From JAVBUY01 sp031552735 (GTDB taxonomy: Bacteria; Bacillota; Clostridia; Christensenellales; Aristaeellaceae), in NCBI GenBank assembly GCA_031552735.1, contig JAVBMF010000074.1, positions 1-31,390 on the forward strand: a stretch of 31,390 nt of DNA, written 5' to 3'. The notes under the pieces were generated by a model. It had not been told where the DNA came from. It searched no databases and was given only the letters and a program-made list of their open reading frames with translations. Shown in pieces: positions 12,608 through 22,593 of the stretch (position 1 is its first letter; each line of letters starts with the position of its first letter). Both the position numbers and the translations under genes were made by a program.

Positions 12608-14551
12608 ATGCCGGACAAAAAGACCTACTACATCACCACGCCGATCTATTACCCCAGCGACAAGCTGCACATCGGCCACAGCTATACCTCGGTGGCGGCT
12701 GATGCGATGGCGCGCTTTAAGAAGCTGAGCGGCTACGACACGTTCTTCCTGACCGGCACGGACGAGCACGGTCAGAAAATCGAGCGCCGCGCCGCTGAAA
12801 AGGGCGTGTCTCCGCAACAGTTTGTGGACGACATCGTCGCGGGGATCAAGGACCTGTGGAAGCTGATGGACGTCGATTACGACGACTTTATCCGCACCAC
12901 CGACCCGCGCCACGAGGCGGCCGTGCAGAAAATCTTCAAGCAGCTCTATGATCAGGGCGATATCTATAAGAGCGAATACGAGGGCCAGTACTGCACGCCG
13001 TGCGAGGCGTTCTGGACCAAGACGCAGCTAAAGGAGGGCAACCTGTGCCCCGACTGCGGCCGGCCCACCGAGACTGTGCGCGAGGAGAGCTATTTCTTCA
13101 AGCTCTCGAAGTATCAGGACTGGCTGATCGACTACATCGAACAGCATCCAGACTTCATCCAGCCGCCCAGCCGCGCCAACGAGATGCTCAATAACTTCCT
13201 GCGCCCCGGGCTGGAGGATCTGGCCGTGTCGCGCACAACCTTCAAGTGGGGCGTGCCGGTGGATTTTGACCCCAAGCATGTGGTGTACGTGTGGATCGAC
13301 GCACTCAGCAACTACATCACCGCGCTGGGCTATGAAGGCAAGGACGATGCGCTGTATCGCAAGTACTGGCCCGCCGACGTGCACCTGGTGGGCAAAGAGA
13401 TTGTGCGCTTTCACACCATCATCTGGCCGATCATGCTGCACGCGCTCGGCCTGCCGCTGCCCAAGCAGGTATTTGGCCACGGCTGGCTGGTGCTGGACGG
13501 CGGCAAGATGAGCAAGTCGAAAGGCAACGTGGTCGATCCGGTCAAGCTGTGCGACCGCTACAGCTCGGACGCCATTCGCTACTTCCTGCTGCGCGAGATG
13601 CCGTTCGGTTCGGACGGCGTATTCAGCAACGAGGCGCTGCTGACGCGCATCAATTCCGACCTTGCGAACGATCTGGGCAACCTGGTCAGCCGCAGCGTCG
13701 CGATGGTGGAAAAGTACTTTGGCGGCAAAATTCCCGCGCCCGGCGAATCCGGCGAGCTGGAGCAGGCGCTTCAGCAGCGCGCGCTGGCGCTGCCCGGGTT
13801 GGTCGAGCAGCACATGAACGCGCTGCAATATTCCGCCGCGCTGGCCGAGATATGGAAGCTGGTGGGCGAGTGCAACAAGTACATCGACCTGACCGCGCCG
13901 TGGGTGCTGGCCAAGAACCCGGATGATCATGGCAAACTGGGCACCGTGCTGTATCATTTGGTCGCGTGCACGCGTGTGGTGGCGGTGTTGATCGCGCCGT
14001 TTATGCCGCGCACACCCCAGCGCATCTTCGCGCAGATCGGCGTCACCGACGCCAATTTGCAGACCTGGGAGTCGCTGCAAGACTTCTTTGCGCTGAAAGC
14101 AGGCACGGCTGTCGCGAAAGGCGACGCGCTGTTCCCGCGCATTGACATCCCCAAGGAGCTGGAGGAACTGGCTGCCGCGCAACCCGCGCCGCAGGCCGAG
14201 CCCGTGCCCGAGGAAGCGCCGGTCGCCGAAATCAGCATCGACGATTTTGACAAAATCAGCCTGCGCGTGGCCGAGGTGCTGGCCTGCGAAAAGGTGCCCA
14301 AGGCCGACAAGCTGCTGCAACTGACGCTCAAGGTTGGCGGCGAAACCCGCACCGTGCTCAGCGGCATCGCGCAGCACTATGCGCCGGAGCAGATGGTGGG
14401 CAAGAAGGTGGTGCTGCTGGCCAACCTTGCGCCGCGCGTCATCCGCGGGGTGGAGTCGCGCGGCATGCTGCTGTGCGCCAGCGACGACGCCGGGCATTTG
14501 AAGGTGCTGACCGTCGATGGCGACATTGACTCGGGCAGCCACATCAGCTAA
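12608..14551 (+). CDS. metG: Methionyl-tRNA synthetase
   Basis: 647 residues, the length of class I MetRS with a fused C-terminal tRNA-binding domain. The HIGH motif is HIGH at 21-24. Two CxxC knuckles bind zinc (Cys129/132 and Cys147/150). KMSKS is at 300-304. The anticodon-binding helical domain follows (to about 520), then an Ala/Pro/Glu-rich linker (QPAPQAEPVPEEAPV), then the EMAP/Trbp111-like dimerisation and tRNA-binding domain (from about ISIDDFDKISLRVAEV to the end, with SRGMLLCASDD). The ATG at 12608 follows AGGAGG; the open frame continues upstream through the T-box, but that part is regulatory RNA. tatD begins one base after the stop. Confidence 0.97.
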   Translation: MPDKKTYYITTPIYYPSDKLHIGHSYTSVAADAMARFKKLSGYDTFFLTGTDEHGQKIERRAAEKGVSPQQFVDDIVAGIKDLWKLMDVDYDDFIRTTDPRHEAAVQKIFKQLYDQGDIYKSEYEGQYCTPCEAFWTKTQLKEGNLCPDCGRPTETVREESYFFKLSKYQDWLIDYIEQHPDFIQPPSRANEMLNNFLRPGLEDLAVSRTTFKWGVPVDFDPKHVVYVWIDALSNYITALGYEGKDDALYRKYWPADVHLVGKEIVRFHTIIWPIMLHALGLPLPKQVFGHGWLVLDGGKMSKSKGNVVDPVKLCDRYSSDAIRYFLLREMPFGSDGVFSNEALLTRINSDLANDLGNLVSRSVAMVEKYFGGKIPAPGESGELEQALQQRALALPGLVEQHMNALQYSAALAEIWKLVGECNKYIDLTAPWVLAKNPDDHGKLGTVLYHLVACTRVVAVLIAPFMPRTPQRIFAQIGVTDANLQTWESLQDFFALKAGTAVAKGDALFPRIDIPKELEELAAAQPAPQAEPVPEEAPVAEISIDDFDKISLRVAEVLACEKVPKADKLLQLTLKVGGETRTVLSGIAQHYAPEQMVGKKVVLLANLAPRVIRGVESRGMLLCASDDAGHLKVLTVDGDIDSGSHIS

Positions 14552-14552
14552 C

Positions 14553-15329
14553 ATGCACGACATATACTTTGACAGCCATGCGCACATGGACGATCCGCGC
14601 TTTGATGACGACCGCGAAGCTGTGCTGACCGACATGCGGGAGCAGGGCGTGCTGGCGGTGTGCGTCGGCTCGAATATGCCGACTTCGGCGGGCGCGCTGG
14701 CGGTGGCCGAGGCGCACGAGGGGCTGTGGGCGGCGGTAGCGGTGCATCCGCACGACGCCAAGGATTTTACCGATGCGGATATCGACCAATTGACCGCGTG
14801 GGCGCAGCATCCCAAGGTGAAGGCCATCGGCGAGATCGGGCTGGACTATTACTACGATCTATCCCCGCGCGAGGTGCAGCGCGAGGTGTTCGCGCGGCAG
14901 CTAGAATTAGCGACCCGGCTGGGTTTGCCTGCCATCCTGCACATCCGCGATGCGCACGGCGATGTGACCGACATGCTGCGCGCGCGCCGGGACAGTCTGC
15001 CGCCGTTTGTGGTGCACTGTTTCTCGGGCAGTTGGGAAAGCGCCAAGGGCTACATGGAACTGGGCGCGATGGTGTCACTGGCCGGGCCGGTCAGTTTCAA
15101 AAAGGCGGTCAATCTGCACGAAGTGGCGCGCAATGTGCCGCTGGATCGGCTGATGATCGAGACCGACAGTCCCTATCTGTCGCCCGAGCCAGTGCGCGGC
15201 AAACGCAACGACCCGCGCTGTGCGGCGCATGTGGCGGCGGCGGTGGCCGCGCTGCGCGGTGTGCCGGTGGAAGAGATTGCGCGCGCCACACTGGACAACG
15301 CAAAGCGGTTCTACCGCATAGAGGATTGA
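14553..15329 (+). CDS. tatD: TatD-family metal-dependent DNase
   Basis: 258 residues, TIM-barrel amidohydrolase-like hydrolase. Metal ligands are visible: His9 and His11 (FDSHAHMDD), Glu94 (GEIGLDYYYD), His130 (ILHIRDA), His155 (VVHCFSGS) and Asp205 (IETDSPYLSPEPVRGKRNDP). TatD proteins are 3'-5' exonucleases or DNases active on damaged DNA; a tRNA-processing role has also been suggested. The ATG lies one base after the metG stop and I see no clear Shine-Dalgarno, so translation probably depends on ribosomes finishing metG. The order metG-tatD-rsmA matches the Bacillus cluster. Confidence 0.94.
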   Translation: MHDIYFDSHAHMDDPRFDDDREAVLTDMREQGVLAVCVGSNMPTSAGALAVAEAHEGLWAAVAVHPHDAKDFTDADIDQLTAWAQHPKVKAIGEIGLDYYYDLSPREVQREVFARQLELATRLGLPAILHIRDAHGDVTDMLRARRDSLPPFVVHCFSGSWESAKGYMELGAMVSLAGPVSFKKAVNLHEVARNVPLDRLMIETDSPYLSPEPVRGKRNDPRCAAHVAAAVAALRGVPVEEIARATLDNAKRFYRIED

Positions 15330-15330
15330 C

Positions 15331-16140
15331 ATGAAATACAAGCACAGCCTTGGCCAAAACTTCATTTATGACGAGGCGCTGCTGGCCCGGCTGGTGGACG
15401 CCGCCGGGGTGCGCGAGGCTGACGACATACTGGAGATTGGTCCGGGCGCGGGCACATTAACCGTACAGTTGGCCCAACGCGCGCGACGCTTGCTGTCGGT
15501 GGAGATCGACCGTGACCTGTTGCCCGTGCTGGAGCGGACGCTGTCGCCGTATCCGAACGTCGAGGTGGTTTGCGGCGATGCGCTGAAGCTGGACCTTGCG
15601 GCACTGACGAGCGAGCGCTTTGGCGAACGGTTCAAAGTTGTCGCTAACCTGCCATACTACATCACCACCGAGATGCTGACCAAATTATTATTTTCCAGCT
15701 TGCCGGTCGATACCATCGCGGTGATGGTGCAGCGCGAGGTAGGGGACAAGCTGATGAGCGCCCCTAGGGACGATGGCTACGGCCCGCTGGCACTGGCCTG
15801 CCAATACTTTGCCGAGGTGGCGCGTGCCATGATTGTGCCCGCAGGGTGCTTTACGCCGCCGCCCAAGGTGGATTCGGCATTCATGGTGCTTTCGATGCGT
15901 CGCGAGCCGCCGGTGCCCGGCGATCCGGCGATGCTGTTTCGCGCGATCCGCGCGGGGTTTGCCATGCGGCGCAAGACGCTGGTCAACAACTTGCAGGCCG
16001 CTTTCGCACTGAATAGGCAGGAGGCAGAAGGCGCTGTTGCGGCGGCTGGTCTGCCGCTGACCGTCCGTGGCGAGCGGCTTTCGTTGGCCGATTTTGCGCG
16101 ATTAGCGCAGGGGTTGTGCGCACAGGAAAAAACTTTTTGA
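15331..16140 (+). CDS. rsmA: 16S rRNA (adenine1518-N6/adenine1519-N6)-dimethyltransferase
   Basis: 269 residues, KsgA/RsmA. SLGQNFIYD (6-14) is the N-terminal motif, ILEIGPGAGTLT (33-44) binds SAM, VEID (57-60) and CGDAL follow, and the catalytic NLPYYIT begins at 106. FTPPPKVDSAF and the MRRKTLVNNL region belong to the C-terminal helical domain. It dimethylates two adjacent adenines in helix 45 during 30S maturation. It starts one base after the tatD stop. The rnmV (RNase M5) gene that lies between tatD and ksgA in Bacillus is absent here. Confidence 0.96.
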   Translation: MKYKHSLGQNFIYDEALLARLVDAAGVREADDILEIGPGAGTLTVQLAQRARRLLSVEIDRDLLPVLERTLSPYPNVEVVCGDALKLDLAALTSERFGERFKVVANLPYYITTEMLTKLLFSSLPVDTIAVMVQREVGDKLMSAPRDDGYGPLALACQYFAEVARAMIVPAGCFTPPPKVDSAFMVLSMRREPPVPGDPAMLFRAIRAGFAMRRKTLVNNLQAAFALNRQEAEGAVAAAGLPLTVRGERLSLADFARLAQGLCAQEKTF

Positions 16141-16358
16141 CATTTTTCCTACAAAGTGCGAAAAGCTGGCAGGAAAAAGAGCCGCCCTGTAGAATCATTG
16201 AAATGGGCGAGGATGTGCATTTTCTCGCGTTTTGCATGCGCAAGATGTAAAACTTGCATTTCGCGCGATTCCTGCGCATTGATGCCTCCGTTCTGCCGCG
16301 CATTCTTGCCGGAGTGATCCGACAGCATGACGATAAAAAACATTTGGAGGGACCAACA
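16141..16358 (+). promoter_or_regulatory. Upstream region and leader of pckA, with a direct repeat
   Basis: 218 bases without a gene. Two similar elements, TGCATTTTCTCGCG (16216-16229) and TGCATTTCGCGCG (16255-16267), lie 39 bases apart. Between them is the imperfect palindrome TTGCATGCGCAA (16232-16243). A CTGGCA/TAGAAT pair (16166-16171 and 16190-16195, 18-base spacer) is a weak promoter candidate. A CTCCG/CGGAG hairpin may form nearer the gene. I cannot name a regulator; the arrangement could be an operator for carbon or redox control of pckA. Confidence 0.35.
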
Positions 16359-17936
16359 ATGAAAGAACTGGATCTGGCCAAGTGGGGGATTATCAACCCG
16401 ACCGCTGTGCACTACAACCTGTCTGTGACGCAGCTGACCCAGCGCGCTGTGGCGCGCGGCGAAGGCAAGCTGTCCTCCACCGGTGCGCTGTCGGTCATGA
16501 CCGGCAAGTACACCGGCCGCTCTCCCGAGGATCGCTATGTGGTTGACGAGCCGTCGATCCACAACGACATCGACTGGGGCAAGGTCAACGTCGCGATGAA
16601 GCCCGAAGTGTTCGAGGGCATCCTGCGCCGCATGACCGCGTATCTGCAAAATCGTGAGCTGTTTGTGTTCGATGGCTTCGCTGGTGCCGATCCCGCCAAT
16701 CAGATTGGCGTGCGCGTCATCAACGAGCTGGCCAGCCAGAACATGTTCATGCACCAGATGCTGCTGCGTCCCACCGCCGAGGAGCTCAAGGGCTTCAACG
16801 ACGACTTCACCATCATTTGCGCGCCGGGCTTCAAGTGCATTCCGGAGCTCGACCAGACGCACTCCGAGGCGTGCATCGCGCTGTCCTTTGAGAAAAAGCT
16901 GGTCATCGTCGCGGGCAGCCAATACGCGGGCGAGATGAAGAAGTCGGTATTCTCCATCATGAACTACCTGATGCCCGCCAAGCGCATCTTCCCGATGCAC
17001 TGCTCCGCCAACGTGGGCGAGGCTGGCGACTCGGCGCTGTTCTTCGGCCTGTCCGGCACCGGCAAGACCACGCTGTCCGCCGATCCGCTGCGCCGCCTGA
17101 TCGGCGACGACGAGCACTGCTGGACCGACACCGGCATCTTCAACATCGAGGGTGGCTGCTACGCGAAGTGCATCAACCTGTCCAAGGAAAACGAGCCGCA
17201 GATCTGGGATGCCATCAAGTATGGCGCGCTGGTTGAGAACGTGATCATGAACGCTGAAACCGGCGAGTTTGACTTCGCCGATGAGTCGGCCACCGAGAAC
17301 ACGCGCGTGGGCTATCCGGTTGACTTTATCCCCAATGCGCAGATTCCCGGTGTGGCCGGACACCCCAAGACCGTCATCTTCCTGACCGCCGATGCGTTCG
17401 GCGTGTTGCCGCCGGTGGCCAAGCTGACCCGTGAAGCAGCGATGTATCATTATGTGTCGGGCTACACCGCGCGCCTGGCGGGCACCGAGCGTGGCGTCAC
17501 CGAGCCGCAGGCCACGTTCTCCACGTGCTTCGGCGCGCCGTTCCTGCCGCGCCCGGCGTCTGTGTATGCCGAGCTGCTGGGCGAGAAGATCGACCAGTTT
17601 GGCGCCAATGTGTACCTGGTTAACACCGGCTGGTCCGGTGGCCCGGCATCCGGCGCGGGCAAGCGCATGTCCATCAAGTACACCCGCGCGATGGTGACCG
17701 CCGCGCTCAATGGCGATCTGGAGAAGTCCACGTTTGTCAAGGACCCGATCTTTAACGTCGATGTGCCCACCACCTGCCTGAACGTGCCCAGCGAAGTGCT
17801 GGTGCCGCGCAACATGTGGGCGGACAAGGCACAGTATGACGCCGATGCCAAGAAGCTGGCTGGTATGTTCGTCAAGAACTTCAGCAAGTACCAGGGCATG
17901 GACCAGAAGATCATCGAGGCGGGCCCGAAGGCGTAA
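16359..17936 (+). CDS. pckA: Phosphoenolpyruvate carboxykinase (ATP)
   Basis: 525 residues, the standard length of the ATP-type enzyme, which interconverts oxaloacetate + ATP and PEP + CO2 + ADP in the cytoplasm. TGKYTGRSPEDRY (48-60) is the substrate-binding region, the kinase P-loop GLSGTGKTTL is at 230-239, and metal/nucleotide-binding WTDTGIFNIEGGCYAK follows at 255-270. YHYVSGYTARLAGTE and NTGWSGG occur later. The ATG follows TTGGAGGG. Codon use is more uniform than that of its neighbours (heavily C-ending codons such as AAC, AAG, ATC, TTC), suggesting high expression. In fermentative anaerobes this enzyme can run toward oxaloacetate as well as toward gluconeogenesis. It is monocistronic, with its own terminator. 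Confidence 0.97.
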   Translation: MKELDLAKWGIINPTAVHYNLSVTQLTQRAVARGEGKLSSTGALSVMTGKYTGRSPEDRYVVDEPSIHNDIDWGKVNVAMKPEVFEGILRRMTAYLQNRELFVFDGFAGADPANQIGVRVINELASQNMFMHQMLLRPTAEELKGFNDDFTIICAPGFKCIPELDQTHSEACIALSFEKKLVIVAGSQYAGEMKKSVFSIMNYLMPAKRIFPMHCSANVGEAGDSALFFGLSGTGKTTLSADPLRRLIGDDEHCWTDTGIFNIEGGCYAKCINLSKENEPQIWDAIKYGALVENVIMNAETGEFDFADESATENTRVGYPVDFIPNAQIPGVAGHPKTVIFLTADAFGVLPPVAKLTREAAMYHYVSGYTARLAGTERGVTEPQATFSTCFGAPFLPRPASVYAELLGEKIDQFGANVYLVNTGWSGGPASGAGKRMSIKYTRAMVTAALNGDLEKSTFVKDPIFNVDVPTTCLNVPSEVLVPRNMWADKAQYDADAKKLAGMFVKNFSKYQGMDQKIIEAGPKA

Positions 17937-17952
17937 ACGAACCACAGCATAA

Positions 17953-17982
17953 AAAATGCTCCCCAATCGGGGAGCATTTTTC
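17953..17982 (+). terminator. Bidirectional terminator between pckA and the minus-strand operon
   Basis: AAAATGCTCCCC (17953-17964), loop AATC, GGGGAGCATTTT (17969-17980). A- and T-runs on the two sides make it usable by both strands. Confidence 0.9.
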
Positions 17983-17992
17983 GTTGCCTTGC

Positions 17993-18226
17993 TTACTGCC
18001 GCTGCTGCTTGCCGAAGTTCTCCATAATGGCCTTCACTTCGTCGACAAACTCCGCCTTGAGCATGCCCAGCATCTTGGGGATAAAGGCCATGGCCTCAGC
18101 GGCGTTGAAGGTGCCCTCTTCCTGCATGCGGAATGACTCGTGCATCAGCAGTTTGGCGGCCTCCTCTTTTCCTTCCTGTACGCGCTCCAAGATGTAATCC
18201 AAGAATTTCTGTTGGCCCTCGTTCAT
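17993..18226 (-). CDS. Small helical protein behind the sensor kinase, unknown function
   Basis: 77 residues, no cysteine, no signal peptide and no membrane segment. The sequence looks wholly alpha-helical with amphipathic repeats (FLDYILERVQEGKEEAAKLL, then FIPKMLGMLKAEFVDEV) and mixed charge. I do not recognise a family. The ATG has AAAAGGAGAG seven bases upstream, a strong site. It starts 34 bases after the stop of the hybrid kinase on the same strand, with no terminator between, so it is probably co-transcribed with the kinase and ends at the bidirectional terminator. A partner, modulator or dimerising helper of the signalling system is possible but unsupported beyond position. Confidence 0.7.
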   Translation of the reverse strand: MNEGQQKFLDYILERVQEGKEEAAKLLMHESFRMQEEGTFNAAEAMAFIPKMLGMLKAEFVDEVKAIMENFGKQQRQ

Positions 18227-18260
18227 GTTGATACTCTCCTTTTATGTTGACAGGCTCTGC

Positions 18261-20564
<2,304 letters not shown>

Positions 20565-20598
20565 AAAGAACCCTCACATTTTTTGTGATGTTACCATC

Positions 20599-20627
20599 AT
20601 GATACCATAGATATAGTTTTGTGACAA
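20599..20627 (-). promoter_or_regulatory. Promoter of the hybrid sensor kinase operon
   Basis: On the minus strand: TTGTCA (complement of 20622-20627), 17 bases, TATCAT (complement of 20599-20604), with TGG just before the -10. The predicted start is about 25-30 bases before the ATG; RBS is GAGGG. Confidence 0.75.
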
Positions 20628-20672
20628 TGCACAATTGCCAAAGATTGACGTAAAGGGGCGACAATGTACGAC

Positions 20673-20698
20673 AAAACCCCCGGTCATTGCCGGGGGCG
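20673..20698 (-). terminator. Intrinsic terminator of the vanW-like gene
   Basis: On the minus strand: GCCCCCGGC, loop AATGA, CCGGGGG, then TTTT (complement of 20673-20697). It separates the VanW gene from the downstream kinase promoter. Confidence 0.85.
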
Positions 20699-20710
20699 GA
20701 TGTAAAAAGA

Positions 20711-21715
20711 TTAAACCTTGTAAACAGCGATATACAGCGTGCCAGCCTTGGCAAAGGCGTAGATGCGGATCGCAAAGGGAAAGTCGTTGCGGAACACTAA
20801 ATTTAAGTCGGTGTTGCCCACTGCTGCGTCCACGCCGTGCGGCAGATATTTGGCGCCGGCAGGGCCGTGCGGGCGACGCTGAACGATGGTCATGCCCTTG
20901 GGCAGTTGCAGCAAAACGTTGTACAGCGTGCTGGATACCTGGCAGGTGCCGCCGCCATAGCCCGGCGCGGTCGATCCGTCAATCAGCACCGGCGCGGGCT
21001 GGTATCCGCGCGCCTTTTTATAGGGCCCGGCAACATCGTTGAAACTAAAGGAATCGCCCGGATTCATCACGACGCGGATATATTGGCAGGCTACGTCAAT
21101 ATTGACCATGCGGCCACGGTTCAGCTCGGTATCGGCGGTGTTGTAGAAGCTGGTAAAGCTGGCCAGCAGATCGCCGGGCAGCGCATAGTCAACGGTCGGC
21201 GATACCGGCGTGATCCCCTGTAGCGCGCTGACCGGCACATAGCCAATTTCGCGCTGGTAAGGGACGACCGCAAAGCCGTCCTCGATATACCAGAAGCTGA
21301 GGTCACTGCCCGCGGCCAGCGCGCACCAGGAACCGTCTTCCGGGTTGTGCGACTTGTACACCGCGCTTTGCGTCTTGACGGAGGCAACCTGATGATGCAC
21401 CAGCGCGCCGTAGGGCAGCGTGGTGTCCGGGTTGATCGGCTCGATCTCGACCACCTGCGTGCGCAGCACATAGCCCTGCACACCGTTTTTGTCCACGCGC
21501 AGGAATTGCGGCGTGTAGTCGTAAATGCTTACGCGCGATTTCTCGTTGATCTGACCGATGACATTTGCCTCTTTGTTCGGCTGATCGCGCAGCATCAGGG
21601 TGCGCAGCGCGACGCCGGTATACTGCGGCGTTGTGACGCTGGGCACCCCGGCCTGCACGGAAAAAACCGGCAGGGCAAAGACCAGCGCAATCAGGCAGCA
21701 GAGTAGTTTCTTCAT
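20711..21715 (-). CDS. Secreted SH3b-VanW family protein
   Basis: 334 residues. A signal peptide (KK, hydrophobic core to about residue 19, likely cleavage after VQA) is followed by one clear SH3-like domain (about 33-90: RTLMLRDQPNKEANVIGQI, VQGYVLRT). A second SH3-like repeat follows (about 105-168: SDLSFWYIEDGFAVVPYQ, IGYVPVSAL). The VanW domain runs from about 185 to 320, with FTSFYNTADTELNRGRMVNI, VMNPGDSFSFND and the hallmark GGGTCQVSSTLYN (254-266). VanW proteins are envelope-associated and of unknown biochemical activity; the SH3b repeats suggest binding to peptidoglycan or its stem peptides. No van resistance genes are nearby. It has its own promoter and terminator and is therefore monocistronic. 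Confidence 0.88.
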   Translation of the reverse strand: MKKLLCCLIALVFALPVFSVQAGVPSVTTPQYTGVALRTLMLRDQPNKEANVIGQINEKSRVSIYDYTPQFLRVDKNGVQGYVLRTQVVEIEPINPDTTLPYGALVHHQVASVKTQSAVYKSHNPEDGSWCALAAGSDLSFWYIEDGFAVVPYQREIGYVPVSALQGITPVSPTVDYALPGDLLASFTSFYNTADTELNRGRMVNIDVACQYIRVVMNPGDSFSFNDVAGPYKKARGYQPAPVLIDGSTAPGYGGGTCQVSSTLYNVLLQLPKGMTIVQRRPHGPAGAKYLPHGVDAAVGNTDLNLVFRNDFPFAIRIYAFAKAGTLYIAVYKV

Positions 21716-21762
21716 ATCGTATCCCTTTCGGTGCGCAAAGTCGACGTGTGATCCATCATAAT

Positions 21763-21791
21763 ATTATAGCACCGCCTGTGCGCATGCACAA
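21763..21791 (-). promoter_or_regulatory. Promoter of the vanW-like gene
   Basis: On the minus strand: TTGTGC (complement of 21786-21791), 17 bases, TATAAT (complement of 21763-21768), with an extended TGC before the -10. Confidence 0.7.
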
Positions 21792-21845
21792 GCGCATCCT
21801 GCGCATACGCTAGTGTCAGGATAGCGGGCATGGGGAGGCGAGCGC

Positions 21846-22544
21846 ATGGGCTATCAGCGGCAAACCTGGGTGTTGCGGGCTGGCGATGGGCGCGGCATGG
21901 GCTTCTTGGTATATGAGCGTGGCGAGCGGCAGGATACGCTGCGCTGCCAATGCAAGGGGTTTGCGCCGGACAGCACGGCGCGTCTGCTGGCGGTGGACGC
22001 ACAGAAGCAGGAACTGGAGGAAATTGGCGAGCTGCGATTCACAAAAACCGGCGGGGCAGAGCAGAGCTTTTCGCTGGCGGGCAATGCGCGGATGACCGGC
22101 GCGATTGTCACTGATGCTACCGGGCGCGTGTTGGCGGTCGGTTGGTCGGCGGGCAGTGATGCCTGGCCAGCCGAACGTGTGCAATTGGCGGTGCGCGCGC
22201 TGCTGATGCCCGAGCCAAAGCAGGTGAAACGCGCGACGCGGGAGCGGCCGGACCTTGCGCAAGCACAGGGCGTTCTATGGCCACCGCAGTGGACGTGTGA
22301 GCACGCCGTGTTTGACGCGCTGCCTGTTCACGATGTCAGCGCACACCTCGGCTGGCAATGCGCGCTGAGCGGACGCGCCGCCGATCCGCGCGGGCTGGCC
22401 GTTCGTGTGGATCAGGGGTGGATTGCGCAGATGGCCGCGATTTGTGCGGGGCAGAGTTGGCCGCCGCCGCCCGGCATGTGCGGCGCGCGGTTTGCGGGCG
22501 GTGTCTGGCTGGCCCCGCTCACCGGCGCGGACGCGCACGCATAG
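21846..22544 (+). CDS. Protein of unknown function, 232 residues
   Basis: I do not recognise this protein. There is no signal peptide or membrane segment. The N-terminal 110 residues look beta-rich and contain TWVLRAGDGRGMGFLVYERG and RMTGAIVTDATGRVLAVGWS, which resemble a small sandwich domain. A charged linker (PEPKQVKRATRERPDLAQ, about 122-139) leads to a Trp/Cys/Pro-containing C-terminal part (WPPQWTCEHAVFDALPVHD, SWPPPPGMCGARF). It ends with GVWLAPL. The ATG follows GGGGAGGCG at good spacing. It lies 49 bases ahead of the Cys-rich gene on the same strand with no terminator between, so the two probably form an operon. The upstream CATACGCTA (21804-21812) fits a SigE/SigK-type -10, hinting at sporulation expression, which is inference. 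Confidence 0.7.
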   Translation: MGYQRQTWVLRAGDGRGMGFLVYERGERQDTLRCQCKGFAPDSTARLLAVDAQKQELEEIGELRFTKTGGAEQSFSLAGNARMTGAIVTDATGRVLAVGWSAGSDAWPAERVQLAVRALLMPEPKQVKRATRERPDLAQAQGVLWPPQWTCEHAVFDALPVHDVSAHLGWQCALSGRAADPRGLAVRVDQGWIAQMAAICAGQSWPPPPGMCGARFAGGVWLAPLTGADAHA

Positions 22545-22593
22545 GATATCCCAGCCGGACGCTTCCCCGCGCGTTCGGCAAAGGAGGATTCCT

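Noticed and set aside
13028..14827. 599-residue minus-strand open frame opposite metG and tatD
   Set aside because: It is antisense to motif-complete metG, without start signals or recognisable domains.
16149..17966. 605-residue minus-strand open frame opposite pckA
   Set aside because: It spans the pckA leader, the whole of pckA and its terminator; codon bias of pckA generates the open mirror frame.
20711..21715. Vancomycin resistance gene
   Set aside because: VanW domains are common in non-resistant bacteria, and no vanHAX, vanS or vanR genes are near.
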